DNA of 64,000 nt from Crossiella sp. SN42 (GTDB lineage Bacteria > Actinomycetota > Actinomycetes > Mycobacteriales > Pseudonocardiaceae): positions 248,001 through 312,000 of the forward strand of contig NZ_JAMHIV010000003.1 of the NCBI RefSeq assembly GCF_023897065.1. The letters are read 5' to 3'. The notes beneath the pieces were generated by a model, which ran no database searches, was not told the origin of the DNA, and was given only the letters and a program-made list of their open reading frames with translations. A program made the position numbers and the translations under genes. Shown piece after piece: positions 1-8,679 of this stretch (position 1 is the stretch's first letter; every line of letters begins with the position of its first letter).

Positions 1-34
1 GGTCGAACAGGTCGGGGCGCAGCGGCTCGGGCAC
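1..34 (-). CDS. HxlR-family regulator, N-terminal fragment
   Basis: Only the first eleven codons lie in the window, read leftward from a GTG at 34. The peptide VPEPLRPDLFD resembles the N-terminus of HxlR-type winged-helix regulators, which often begin with a short RPDLFD-like stretch before the helix-turn-helix. The gene is divergent from an NAD(P)-binding oxidoreductase, the usual arrangement for this family, with short direct repeats between them. The assignment rests on a few residues plus context, so it is tentative. Confidence 0.4.
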   Translation of the reverse strand, partial: MPEPLRPDLFD

Positions 35-43
35 GTTCGGACG

Positions 44-72
44 GTAACCAAGTACCTTTGAAGTAACAAGTA
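44..72. promoter_or_regulatory. Direct-repeat operator in HxlR/reductase divergent region
   Basis: GTAACCAAGTA at 44-54 and GTAACAAGTA at 63-72 form a direct repeat with 19-bp spacing, about two helical turns, in the short gap between the leftward regulator start and the rightward reductase. Such repeats between an HxlR gene and its oxidoreductase target are commonly the regulator's binding site. Binding is inferred, not shown. Confidence 0.45.
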
Positions 73-134
73 TGCCGTGGATACCGTCCAGCTCAGAGCC
101 GTGATCGGCACGGTGCGGACGAACTGGGGCAGAC

Positions 135-767
135 ATGAGCAAGATCATCATCTTTGGCGCGGGTGGCCGGGTCGGGCGACTGGTGGCCGCCGAGGCGCTG
201 GCCCGCGGCCACCAGGTGACCTCGGTGGTGCGCGACCCGGCCCGCCATCCCGACCTGCCCGGCCGGGTGGTCGCCGGGGACGTCACCGACCCGGACTCGG
301 TGGCCGCGCTGGTGCCCGGCCACGAGGTCGCGGTCAGCACCGTCTACGACGTCAGCGCCGACCCGGCCGAGTTCTACCCCGCCGCGGCCCGCGCGCTGGC
401 CGCCGTGCCAGGAGTGCGGGTGCTGGTGCTGGGCATCGCGGTGCTGCTGGAGTCCGCGCCGGAGGTCCGGTTGCTGGACTCGCCGGAGTTCCCCGCGGAG
501 TACCGGCCGTTCTGCCTCGGGCACGCGGCCGGCTCGGCGGTGCTGGCCGGTTCGCCGGGACTGGACTGGCTGGTGCTCAGCCCGATCGGCGAGTTCGACT
601 TCGCCGCCGGGCGCACCGGGCACCGCACCGACGGCGGGTTCGTCACCCCTGGCTGGCCGCGGCCGGAGGGTGCGCTCTCCGGGGTGGACTTCGCCACCGC
701 GGTCGTCGAGGAGATCGAGACCCCGCGCCACCACGGCGGGCAGGTCGCGGTCTACCCGCTCACCTGA
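135..767 (+). CDS. NAD(P)-binding (atypical SDR) oxidoreductase
   Basis: A 210-residue protein with an N-terminal Rossmann dinucleotide motif GAGGRVGRLV (residues 8-17) after a beta strand KIIIFGAG, typical of atypical short-chain reductases of the NmrA/NAD(P)H-binding type. It lacks the classical YxxxK pair at the usual place, so it may be a redox sensor or quinone/flavin-linked reductase rather than a standard SDR. ATG at 135 follows a GGGGCAGAC stretch and starts right at the first beta strand. The neighbouring divergent HxlR-like fragment suggests redox or electrophile control. The 3' end overlaps the convergent hydrolase gene by 8 bases. Confidence 0.75.
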   Translation: MSKIIIFGAGGRVGRLVAAEALARGHQVTSVVRDPARHPDLPGRVVAGDVTDPDSVAALVPGHEVAVSTVYDVSADPAEFYPAAARALAAVPGVRVLVLGIAVLLESAPEVRLLDSPEFPAEYRPFCLGHAAGSAVLAGSPGLDWLVLSPIGEFDFAAGRTGHRTDGGFVTPGWPRPEGALSGVDFATAVVEEIETPRHHGGQVAVYPLT

Positions 768-1848
768 GCGCGTGGGTGAAGAACTTGACCACCTCGTCGG
801 TGGCCCGGCCCCGCTGTTCGGACTCGGTCAGCTGCCGCACCACCCCGTCGTCGGCAGGCTGGCGGCAGTGACCGGCGGGCAGCTGCGGGTCCTCGTCCTT
901 GCCGGGGGCGTCGTCGTAGGCGTGCTGCTGGCCGCTCTCCGGTGACCACTGGGTGTTGAAGAAGTTGTGGTTGCCACCGCGGTACGTGCCGGCCGAGACC
1001 GGGAACTTCGTCCCGGCGGCCAGCGCGTCCCGCACATAGCCGCGGCCGGCCTCGCCGATCGCGCCGTCGCAGGTGCTGATTAGGACCCGCACCGGCGCCG
1101 TGGTCACCAGCCCGTCGCTGACATCGCCCTCCACCAGCGGGAAGTACACCGGGGCCACCGGCAGCACGGCCCGCACCCGCACCCCGGCCGGCACCTTGCC
1201 GCGCTCGCGATCGGCCGCCTGCCACATCACCGCCTTGCCGCCCCGGGAGTGGCCGAGGGTGCCGACCCGGCTCAGGTCGGCGCGGCCGCGGAAGTCGACC
1301 TCGCGGGGCGCGCCGGTGTCCGGATCGATGAACCGCCCGGCCAGCTCGCCCTCGCCGGTGGCGGCCAGCCGCTGCCACATCGCCAGGTGCTTGTTGATCA
1401 GGTCCGCGCGCGCCTGGTAGGGCTGCATGGGCCGGTCGGGGCCGGTGGCGCCGAGCTTGTTCCACTGCCCCTCCACCGCGTTGGCCGCGATGGCGACCGC
1501 GATGATCCCGCGCTGGGCCAGCGCCCGGCCGAGGTAGTCATAGCCGCGGTGGCTGGGCATCGGCGCGGAGCTCTGGCACGGCCACTCGGCGTTGTCGGCG
1601 CAGGAGTGCCAGGAGCCGTGCAGCATCAGCACCACCGGCGCGGGCCGGGCGCTGCGCCGCACCGGGTAGTGCACCACCGCGGTCAGCTCCAGCGGCTCCG
1701 GCATGGCCGGGGTGCGGAAGGCCGCCCGGCCCAGGTCGTAGGCCACCGCGCCGATCCCGCTGCCCTCGGCCTCGGCCTGGGACAGCGCCGGGGCCAGGGC
1801 GATCAGCAGCGCGGCGGTGGTGGAGACGGCGGCGGTGTGCACGGGCAC
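760..1848 (-). CDS. Secreted alpha/beta-hydrolase (dienelactone/PET-hydrolase-like fold)
   Basis: About 362 residues. The start is taken as GTG at 1848 because AAGGGA lies a good distance upstream; longer in-frame starts lack a ribosome site. An N-terminal hydrophobic stretch (TTAALLIALAPALSQA) looks like a Sec signal peptide. The oxyanion region VVLMLHGSWHSC and the nucleophile elbow GHSRGGK (Ser in G-x-S-x-G) are clear, with a late NHNFF histidine region as candidate catalytic His. The size and the cysteine pair around the HGSWHSC loop fit secreted actinomycete lipase/esterases. Substrate unknown. It is convergent with the reductase at 135-767. Confidence 0.75.
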   Translation of the reverse strand: MPVHTAAVSTTAALLIALAPALSQAEAEGSGIGAVAYDLGRAAFRTPAMPEPLELTAVVHYPVRRSARPAPVVLMLHGSWHSCADNAEWPCQSSAPMPSHRGYDYLGRALAQRGIIAVAIAANAVEGQWNKLGATGPDRPMQPYQARADLINKHLAMWQRLAATGEGELAGRFIDPDTGAPREVDFRGRADLSRVGTLGHSRGGKAVMWQAADRERGKVPAGVRVRAVLPVAPVYFPLVEGDVSDGLVTTAPVRVLISTCDGAIGEAGRGYVRDALAAGTKFPVSAGTYRGGNHNFFNTQWSPESGQQHAYDDAPGKDEDPQLPAGHCRQPADDGVVRQLTESEQRGRATDEVVKFFTHALR

Positions 1849-1948
1849 GGGGTTTCCCTTCGGCGGGCGGGTGGCCGTCACCGACGGTAGGGGCGAGTTG
1901 TCAGGAAGTTGTGAGCCGGTTGTGAGTCTGCCGTTGACCCAGCGCCGG

Positions 1949-2356
1949 TCAGGCTCGGGTGAAGCCCATGTCCATCCAGTGCCGCCACTGCCCGTCCACC
2001 AGGCGCTCCCAGGTGGCGGCCATGGTGTTCTCGCCGACCCGCAGTGTCGCCCTGGTGTCCGGACCGGCGAAGGTCCACACCCCGTCGGCGTCCACGGTCG
2101 CGGTCATCTCGCTGAACCCGCCCTGGTGGTCGAAGGCGCGCATCGGGTAGCTGTCGGTGGCCGGGTCGTGCGGGCCGATCATCTCCAGCACCTGCACGTG
2201 CTCCCCGCCCACCCGCACGTCCACCCGGTGCACCAGGAACCGCTCACCGGGGAACCACTGGTAGTCGTCGGTGCCGATGATCTCGATCGGCGGCTCGTCC
2301 ACGGTGCGGCCGCGGGAGCGCCAGAGCCCGAGCAGGGCGTTGAGGCGTGCGTTCAT
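1949..2356 (-). CDS. DUF1579/SnoaL-like small beta-barrel protein
   Basis: A 135-residue protein beginning MNARLNALLGLWRSRG, with several aromatic beta strands (IEIIGTDDYQWFPG, RVDVRVGGEHVQVLEMIG, WTFAGPD). This pattern is seen in DUF1579-type lipocalin-like proteins of about this length. No catalytic motif is visible. It sits downstream of the LuxC/LuxE operon on the same strand, 87 bases after the fusion gene, and may be transcribed with it. Function unknown. Confidence 0.55.
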   Translation of the reverse strand: MNARLNALLGLWRSRGRTVDEPPIEIIGTDDYQWFPGERFLVHRVDVRVGGEHVQVLEMIGPHDPATDSYPMRAFDHQGGFSEMTATVDADGVWTFAGPDTRATLRVGENTMAATWERLVDGQWRHWMDMGFTRA

Positions 2357-2443
2357 GAGCCGAGGGTAGGTGTCGGGGCTGACATCCAGGCGAACAGCGG
2401 CGGGCCGGGCTCGGGGTTCCGGTCCGCCGCTGTCCTGGCGCGC

Positions 2444-4966
2444 TCAGCTGTTGCGAGCGCGCCGGTCCACCACCGCGACCAGCTTGCCGCTGGCCCCGGT
2501 CCGCTCGAAGATCCCGGGATCGGCCAGCTGCACGTGCAGGTCCACCAGCCCGTCGCGGACCGCGGTGACCATCAGTTCCGGGTAGCGGTCCAGGAACTCC
2601 GCCCGCACCGTCTCGGCGTCCAGGGTTGTCCTGCCCTGTTCCAGCCGGATGGTCAGGCTTTCCCGCTCGCCCTCCTCGGCCAGCACCAGCTGGAGGTCGC
2701 CTGCGTAGGCGAAGGCCTCGTCGGCCACCGCGAGGAAGCGGCGGTAGTTGAGGAAGTGGCCGCCGCTGCGGAAGACGTCGCCGGAGCGGCCCAGCAGCTC
2801 GAACCTCGGCGTCTTGCGACCACACGGGCAGTCCTGCGTCAGCCAGCGGCCCAGGTCGCCGATCTCGTAGCGGTCCAGGCGCTGGCCGCGGCGGGTGTGC
2901 GCGGTGAAGACCAGGCGGCCGGTCTCGCCGGGGCCGACCGGGCGGTCCTGTTCCCGGTCCAGGATCTCCAGGGTCTGGATGCCCGCGAACAGGTGGTGCA
3001 CCCTGGCCGGGGAGTCCGGGCACTGGTAGCCCAGCGGGCCGCCGTCCACACTGCCGTAGGCGGCGCTGCGGATGACCTCGACGCCGAACTCCTCGGTCAG
3101 CCAGCGCCGCTGCTGCTCGCTGAAGTGCTCGCCGCCGTAGAAGATCTTGCGCACGCCCCGGTAGTTCCGCAGCACGTCCCCGGACTCGTCGAACAGCCGC
3201 AGCAGGTAGCTGGGCATGCCGAGCAGGGTGTCCACCCGGTTGTCCACAATGGACTTGGCCACCAGGTCGTGCAGGTTCTGCTGGCCCGCCATCGGGAACT
3301 GCACCGCGCCCAGGCGTTCCACCGCGGAGAAGAAGCTCAGGAAACCGCCGTAGAGCTGGCCGCCGAAGAACAGGTTCATGGTGCGGTCGGTGCGCGGGTC
3401 CAGCCCGGCGGCCAGCAGGCCCTCCGCGCCGTGCCGCATGTGCTCGTCGTAGTCGGCCCAGCTGAACGCCGAGAGCTTCGGCTCGCCGGTGGTGCCGCCG
3501 CTGCGGAAGAACACCTCGGCCCGGCTCAGGTCGGTCTGCAGCTCGTCGAAGCGGGCCTTGGTGGTCACCGGCACCGCGGGCGGCGGCAGCGGCCGGGAGG
3601 AGACCAGGTCGTCCAGGCAGGCGTGCCCGGTGAACCGCTCGTCCAGCTGCACGTCCACCCGGCGGCTGTAGCGCTGCAGGGCGTAGACCCCGTCGTGCGG
3701 CTCGCCGTCGTAGCTGCCCAGCATCCGCCCCGGCATGGTGATCCGCTGCACGCCCGCGCCGATCAGCGCCCGGGTCAGCACCGCCACCTCGTCCCGGTCC
3801 GCGCCGAGTCCGACGGTTTGCAGGTACCGGCGCATCGGCCGCAGCACCTGTGCGATCTTGTTGCGGGACAAGGACTTCACCCACACCGTGCGGTACAGCG
3901 GGGAGGCGCGCAGCGCGGAGCGGGTGTCGGCCAGCACCCGCCAGGACCCGTCCTTGGCGGCGTGCACCTTGGTCAGGCCGAGGTGCTCCTCCAGCTGGGT
4001 GACCAGCACGGTGTTGGTGATCTCGGCCCATTCCGGGTCGCTGGGCTCGCGGGTCTCGGTCTTGGCCACGGTCTCGGCCAGCACCGCGGCGAAGCGCTCG
4101 GCGAAGGCGAAGACCTCGCCGTCGTCCTCGGTGTCGAGGTAGATCACCTGCGGGCTGGAGCAGGCCTGCTGGTCGAGCAGGCACACGTCCCCAGCCACCG
4201 CGCGCAGCGTGTCCTGGTCGTTCCAGGTGGCGGCGGTGAGGTAGGCGAAGGACAGCTTCGGTCCCCAGTCCACCAGGCGGCAACCCGGCCGCAGCACCGA
4301 GGCCACCCCGGCGAGGGCTTCCTCGCCACCCCAGGCGGCCACCGCGTCCGCGGGCGCGCACATCCGCTCCAGCCAGTCCTTGCGGGCCGAGGAGTAATGC
4401 AGCACGATCACCCGCCGCGCGATCTGCCCGGTCGGGTCCGCCTCGGCGAGCGCGGCCAGCAGCTCGGCGGTGAACCGCGAGTCGTCCCCGCTGGTCTTGA
4501 TCACGTTGAGGTTGCCGGAGAGCAGCCCTTCCAGGCCGCTCATCGCCCCGGCCGCCGGCGCGTTGCCGGGCGCGATGTGCGCGAGCAGCCCGACCGGGGC
4601 CCAGGCCTCGAAGATCTCCTGCCGGAAGTCGAACCGGGTCAGCCGGCCGGGGTCGATCCCGCCGAGCTCCCGGACCACCTTGCGCTCCAAGGTTTCCCGG
4701 CTCAGCGCGCCGGTGAGCTGGGTCAGCGTGGCCTCGATCTCGGCAGCGGGCACCTGCCAGGCGGCGAGCCGGTCGGCCAGCCTGCGGCGCACCGGGCTCT
4801 CGGCGTCGCGGAGCTGGGCGACCACCTTCTCCGCGGCGGCCAGCACCAGCAGCGGGCTCAGCGGCTCACCGCCGAGCACCTGCTGGGTCAGCTCCTCCAG
4901 GGTGTCCAGGCGGCGGTCCGCTTCGGCGTCCTCGACCCACTCGCCCTGCCAGTAGTGCTGGTTCAC
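2444..4966 (-). CDS. LuxC-type acyl-CoA reductase fused to a PaaK/LuxE-like ligase domain
   Basis: An 840-residue two-domain protein. Residues 1 to about 430 resemble LuxC fatty acyl-CoA reductase, including LAHIAPGNAPA, an IKTSGDD segment and Cys269 in QQACSSPQ, which matches the LuxC acyl-accepting cysteine. The C-terminal half carries an adenylate-forming signature RSGGTTGEPK and FYGGEHFS, as in LuxE/PaaK ligases. LuxC reduces an enzyme-bound acyl group to a long-chain aldehyde, while LuxE-type domains activate fatty acids. GTG at 4966 overlaps the stop of the upstream luxE-like gene (GTGA), so translation is coupled. The fusion of reductase and a second ligase is unusual; in luminous bacteria these are separate proteins. 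Confidence 0.8.
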   Translation of the reverse strand: MNQHYWQGEWVEDAEADRRLDTLEELTQQVLGGEPLSPLLVLAAAEKVVAQLRDAESPVRRRLADRLAAWQVPAAEIEATLTQLTGALSRETLERKVVRELGGIDPGRLTRFDFRQEIFEAWAPVGLLAHIAPGNAPAAGAMSGLEGLLSGNLNVIKTSGDDSRFTAELLAALAEADPTGQIARRVIVLHYSSARKDWLERMCAPADAVAAWGGEEALAGVASVLRPGCRLVDWGPKLSFAYLTAATWNDQDTLRAVAGDVCLLDQQACSSPQVIYLDTEDDGEVFAFAERFAAVLAETVAKTETREPSDPEWAEITNTVLVTQLEEHLGLTKVHAAKDGSWRVLADTRSALRASPLYRTVWVKSLSRNKIAQVLRPMRRYLQTVGLGADRDEVAVLTRALIGAGVQRITMPGRMLGSYDGEPHDGVYALQRYSRRVDVQLDERFTGHACLDDLVSSRPLPPPAVPVTTKARFDELQTDLSRAEVFFRSGGTTGEPKLSAFSWADYDEHMRHGAEGLLAAGLDPRTDRTMNLFFGGQLYGGFLSFFSAVERLGAVQFPMAGQQNLHDLVAKSIVDNRVDTLLGMPSYLLRLFDESGDVLRNYRGVRKIFYGGEHFSEQQRRWLTEEFGVEVIRSAAYGSVDGGPLGYQCPDSPARVHHLFAGIQTLEILDREQDRPVGPGETGRLVFTAHTRRGQRLDRYEIGDLGRWLTQDCPCGRKTPRFELLGRSGDVFRSGGHFLNYRRFLAVADEAFAYAGDLQLVLAEEGERESLTIRLEQGRTTLDAETVRAEFLDRYPELMVTAVRDGLVDLHVQLADPGIFERTGASGKLVAVVDRRARNS

Positions 4967-6129
4967 GACTTTTCCTTCAGCAGTTCGGCGGCGGCGATGG
5001 CACAGCTCTTGTTGCGGCTCAACCCCGCGCGGCCCAGGATCTTGAACCACGGCGTCGGCGCGCCGCAGCCGCATTCCTCCGGGGCGTGCAGCGAGGCCAG
5101 GTCGCCCATCAGCACGCTCTGCGCGGGCGCGGAGGTGATGAACGGGGAGACGAACTGCAGGTAGCCCGGTTCGCCGTAGCCCAGCGGGGCCAGCTCGCGC
5201 ACCGAGCGGATCAGCACCCGCGACCACACCGGCACGTGCATGTTGTGCCGCGCGCATTCCATGTAGGGCACCGAGTGCTCCACCGAGCCGAAGCCGTCCC
5301 GGATCCGCTCGTCCGGGATGCCCAGCTGCTCGGCGATCTTGCCGTAGAGCTCGGGCTTGCTGACCTGCTTGTCCGCGTTGCCCTTCCAGCCACCGCCGAA
5401 GACCACCAGCGAGGCCGGGTCCAGCTGGATCGGCTTCATGCCCATGTTGCGCATCCGGTCCAGGGTGAAGGACAGGAAGGCCGGGAAGCCCAGGATGCGC
5501 ACCGGGACACCGTCCTCGGCCGAGCGCAGCAGCGAGCGGATCGCGCCGAAGGCGTCGAACTCGTGGCCGGTGCCGGTGCTGGGCAGCGCGTGCTCGACCC
5601 GGTGGACCGGGGCGAAGTCGCACAGGTAGTTGTCGGTGAAGGAGGCGCCCAGGTTCAGCCCCGGCCTGGGCTGGTAGGTGTAGATCAGGTAGTCCACCGC
5701 GCGGCTGTCGTCGATCCAGCCGTAGTGGTCGAAGATGCGGGCCACCATCCGCTGCCCGGCGCGCAGGGTCCACTCGTCGAAGAACATCTGCGACTTCTGG
5801 CCCGTGGTGCCCGAGGAGGTCACGTGCAGCTTGACCTGCTCGCGCGGGATGGAGACGACCTCGTGCATCTTGAAGAAGTTGGCGTGCACGAACGGCTGCC
5901 GCTGAATGTCCACAATGGACTCCAGCTGCGGGCGGCCCTTGCTCTGCCACAGCGAGTCGAAGAACGGCGAGCGCGCGGCGTGCCAGGCGTTGGACTCGTT
6001 CATCGCCGCCACGAACAGCTCGTCGGCCTCCGCGCCCGCGGCATACGGGGCGGCCAGGTCGCACAGCCGCTGCACCGAGGCCAGCGCGGCCGGGTCGGGG
6101 ACCGTGACCGGTCCGAGGTAGGAACTCAC
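4963..6129 (-). CDS. LuxE-like acyl-protein synthetase
   Basis: A 388-residue LuxE/PaaK-type adenylating enzyme. The AMP-binding loop TSSGTTGQKS lies near residue 107, followed by GFPAFL and FGGGWKG segments, a DGFGSVEHS region and a C-terminal CGCG pair. LuxE proteins activate free fatty acid as acyl-AMP and pass it to LuxC through a cysteine. It starts with GTG overlapping the stop of the GNAT gene (GTGA) and ends overlapping the LuxC fusion, so the three genes form one tightly coupled operon. No luciferase subunits are nearby, so the aldehyde is probably used for something other than light. Confidence 0.82.
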   Translation of the reverse strand: MSSYLGPVTVPDPAALASVQRLCDLAAPYAAGAEADELFVAAMNESNAWHAARSPFFDSLWQSKGRPQLESIVDIQRQPFVHANFFKMHEVVSIPREQVKLHVTSSGTTGQKSQMFFDEWTLRAGQRMVARIFDHYGWIDDSRAVDYLIYTYQPRPGLNLGASFTDNYLCDFAPVHRVEHALPSTGTGHEFDAFGAIRSLLRSAEDGVPVRILGFPAFLSFTLDRMRNMGMKPIQLDPASLVVFGGGWKGNADKQVSKPELYGKIAEQLGIPDERIRDGFGSVEHSVPYMECARHNMHVPVWSRVLIRSVRELAPLGYGEPGYLQFVSPFITSAPAQSVLMGDLASLHAPEECGCGAPTPWFKILGRAGLSRNKSCAIAAAELLKEKS

Positions 6130-7262
6130 CGGAACACCCCGCGTGTGTTGAGATACATCTGTTTCCAGGCTTCGATGTACTGCTCGGTGAACGGCTGGAA
6201 CGCCGCGTCGATGGCCAGGCCGCGGAAGTCCAGCGGCTGCATGGTGCGGGCCATCACCACGTAGTCCCGGAACAGCTCGCCGTCCTTGCGCATCGCCGGG
6301 TAGGCCGCGGCGGGCAGGAAGCCGTGCGCGAGCAGCTGGCCCAGCTCGTCGAAGGCGTGCAGCGGCACCAGGGTCTCGATGTAGAAGGCCCCGTAGTCGT
6401 TGAGCTGCTCGATGAGCAGGTCCAGGTGCCGGGCCACCGCCATCGCGTCCGGGTTGGCGCCGATCAGCGTGCAGTAGCCGTCGCTGCCGGACAGGTGCGC
6501 GAACACCTCGTAGGAGCCGTCGGCCGCGGCCAGCAGCACGTTCGGGGTGTGGAAGGGGTAGAAGCGGCGGCCGGGGTTGGTCAGCTGCTCGTTGTAGCGG
6601 CGCAGCACGAACTTCGGCGCGCTGATCAGCTCGACCTCCGGGGCCGGGGACTCCCCGCGCTGGACCGGCACCTCCACATCGGGCACCAGCTCCGGCCGGG
6701 TGGGCAGGCCCACGACCTGCTCGACCGCCGCCAGCAGCGGGCCGAGGCTGGCCGGGACCCGCTCCACCGGGTGCCGCTGCTCCAGCACGCCCTCCTGGTG
6801 GCGGGCCAGCAGGACCATGGTCTCGTGCCGGGCGGCCTTGCGCAGGTTCGGGAAGATGCCCATTGCCTTGAACCCATTGCGCAGGCAGATCCGTTGCGGG
6901 GCGGTGGAGGTGGTGCGCGCGGTGGCGTAGACGGAGTCCGCGCGCCCGTCGGAGAGGATCAGCTCGGCCAGTGAGCTGACCGCCTGCTGCGCCACCCCGC
7001 CACCGCGGTGCTCGGGGTGCACCACCAGTCCCTGCATCTTGCCGAGGCGGTCGGCGGGCTCGACGTTGCCCACGATGGAGGCCACCAGCTCACCCCGCTC
7101 CCTGGCGACCAGCCAGCTGGTGCGGTCGGAGGTGATCTCGGCGGCCATCACCTGCGGGTCGGTGCCCAGCGGCAGCGCGTAGGCGCGGCCGTAGACCCGG
7201 CGGTAGAGCCGGAGTAACTCGTCGATGTCGTCCAGACTCGCCCGTTCGAACACAGGCCCCAC
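6126..7262 (-). CDS. GNAT N-acyltransferase, operon leader of the LuxE/LuxC set
   Basis: A 378-residue protein. The N-terminal 150 residues form a GNAT domain: SIVGNVEPADRLGKMQGLVVHPEHRGGGVA has the typical beta4 strand and the acyl-CoA binding Q/RxxGxG/A-like loop (HRGGGVA). The C-terminal 200 residues show no motif I can name. GNATs transfer an acyl group from acyl-CoA or acyl carrier to an amine. Placed first in an operon with acyl activation and reduction genes, it could use or supply the fatty acyl group. ATG start with AAGGAGA upstream. Confidence 0.75.
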   Translation of the reverse strand: MGPVFERASLDDIDELLRLYRRVYGRAYALPLGTDPQVMAAEITSDRTSWLVARERGELVASIVGNVEPADRLGKMQGLVVHPEHRGGGVAQQAVSSLAELILSDGRADSVYATARTTSTAPQRICLRNGFKAMGIFPNLRKAARHETMVLLARHQEGVLEQRHPVERVPASLGPLLAAVEQVVGLPTRPELVPDVEVPVQRGESPAPEVELISAPKFVLRRYNEQLTNPGRRFYPFHTPNVLLAAADGSYEVFAHLSGSDGYCTLIGANPDAMAVARHLDLLIEQLNDYGAFYIETLVPLHAFDELGQLLAHGFLPAAAYPAMRKDGELFRDYVVMARTMQPLDFRGLAIDAAFQPFTEQYIEAWKQMYLNTRGVFR

Positions 7263-7452
7263 TCAAGTCTCCTTCTCATGGAATGCGGCCGGGACTCAGA
7301 CGTCGACCGGAGCGATTCCGAAGACTAGCCCCCGCAAGGCCTTGAGACTTCTTTGATAAAGGCCTGACCAGCGAAGATGTCCTGATGGGGCGATCAGGCT
7401 CACAACGCGATCCCACCGTATGTCGTAATTCGTGCGAGGTGTGGGAAGCAGG
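7263..7452. other. Intergenic gap between GNAT operon and monooxygenase
   Basis: About 190 bases between two leftward genes. It must contain the GNAT operon promoter. It is less GC-rich than its flanks, with AAGGCCTTGAGACTTC and a second AAGGCCT copy forming a weak inverted repeat, but no confident promoter boxes or strong terminator were seen. Confidence 0.4.
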
Positions 7453-8622
7453 TCAACGCGGATAGTCCGGCAGCCGCAGTCCGGACGCCGCCTTCGTGGT
7501 CAGCTTGTTAAAGAAAGAACTGAGCCGGGGGGAGCTGAGCGCCTTGTACATCAGGTTGCGCCGCCGGATCCCGAAGGCGGTGCGCGGGGACAGGAACGGT
7601 CCGGCGTTCTCCGAGGTCTTCTGGCACCCGGTGGCGTACTCGCGGATGATCTCCTCGTACCGCCGGAAGGCCACCCGGTGGTCGCCGTCGGCGGCGTGCA
7701 GCTCCCCGGCCAGCACGTGCGCGCACACGATGGCCAGCCCGGTGCCCAGCCCGCCGCAGGTCGCCCCGTACCCGGCATCGCCCAGCAGCGCGATCCGGCC
7801 GCGGGAGAGCCGGTCGATGTGCACCTGGCTGATCGAGTCGAAGTAGAAGTCCGGCGCCGCCCACATCGCGTCGATGATCTTCGAGGTCTCCCAGCCCATC
7901 CCGGCGTAGGTGCGCTCGACGATCTTCATCTGCTGCTGGGGGTCCCGCCGGTCGTACTCCAGCGGGTCGCTGGCGAAGACCAGCAGCGTGCCCGCCTCGA
8001 CGCCGCCCAGCGAGGCGCCCCGGCCGGGCTCGTTGTAGAGCCGGTTGTGGTTGTCCAGGCCGGGGTGGTCCGGCATGGAGAACCCGCACACGTAGTAGCC
8101 CAGGTGCCGCAGGAACCGCGACTCCGCGCCGAAGGTCAGCCGCCGCACGGCCGAGTGCAGCCCGTCCGCGCCGATCACCAGGTCGAAGGTCCGCGGCGCG
8201 CCGCGCTCGAAGGTGACCTCCACCCCGTCGGGGGTCTCGGTGAGCGAGCTGATCGAGTCGCCGAAGACGTACTCGACCTCGTCCTTGGTGCGGTCGTAGA
8301 TGATCCGGGAGAGGTCCCCGCGCAGGATCTCCACCTCACCGGAGATGAAGTAGGCGGGCAGCCCGGCCAGCCGCCGCCCGTCCCGGTCCACCACGATCAT
8401 CTCCCCGGCGTCGGTCTGCTTGGCGCGCACCTCGTCCAGGATGCCCATGCGGCGCAACACCTCCAGGTGCACCGGGCCGCGGAAGTCGACGGCGAAGCCG
8501 CCCTCGCGCAGGGCGGGGGCGCGTTCGACCACGGTGGGGTTGAAGCCGTAGCGGCGCAGCCAGAAGGCCAGCGCGGGACCGGCGATGCTGGCGCCGGAGA
8601 TGAGCACGTTGCGGTTGGTCAT
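7453..8622 (-). CDS. FAD-dependent aromatic-type monooxygenase
   Basis: A 389-residue flavoprotein hydroxylase of the PHBH/UbiH type. The Rossmann GxGxxG equivalent is SGASIAGPALAFWL near the N-terminus, the DG motif region is DLVIGADGLHSAVR, and GRIALLGDAGYGATCGGLGTGLAI is the GD motif that binds the FAD ribityl chain. These enzymes add one oxygen to aromatic or polyketide substrates using NAD(P)H. ATG 8622 is chosen because the Rossmann strand begins at residue 5. It is a stand-alone gene; its substrate cannot be inferred. Confidence 0.85.
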   Translation of the reverse strand: MTNRNVLISGASIAGPALAFWLRRYGFNPTVVERAPALREGGFAVDFRGPVHLEVLRRMGILDEVRAKQTDAGEMIVVDRDGRRLAGLPAYFISGEVEILRGDLSRIIYDRTKDEVEYVFGDSISSLTETPDGVEVTFERGAPRTFDLVIGADGLHSAVRRLTFGAESRFLRHLGYYVCGFSMPDHPGLDNHNRLYNEPGRGASLGGVEAGTLLVFASDPLEYDRRDPQQQMKIVERTYAGMGWETSKIIDAMWAAPDFYFDSISQVHIDRLSRGRIALLGDAGYGATCGGLGTGLAIVCAHVLAGELHAADGDHRVAFRRYEEIIREYATGCQKTSENAGPFLSPRTAFGIRRRNLMYKALSSPRLSSFFNKLTTKAASGLRLPDYPR

Positions 8623-8679
8623 GGGCGCAGCCTGGCCGGACCCGCTGACCACCCACGCACCATCGGCTGACAGCGCTGG

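Noticed and set aside
1817-5164. 1115-codon open frame on the plus strand
   Set aside because: It lies opposite the well-supported leftward hydrolase, LuxC and LuxE genes, and its product is a low-complexity G/H/Q/V-rich sequence. It is an artefact of high GC3 on the other strand.
2444-7262. Complete lux operon for bioluminescence
   Set aside because: Only LuxC- and LuxE-like genes are present; no luciferase alpha/beta subunits are seen in the window.
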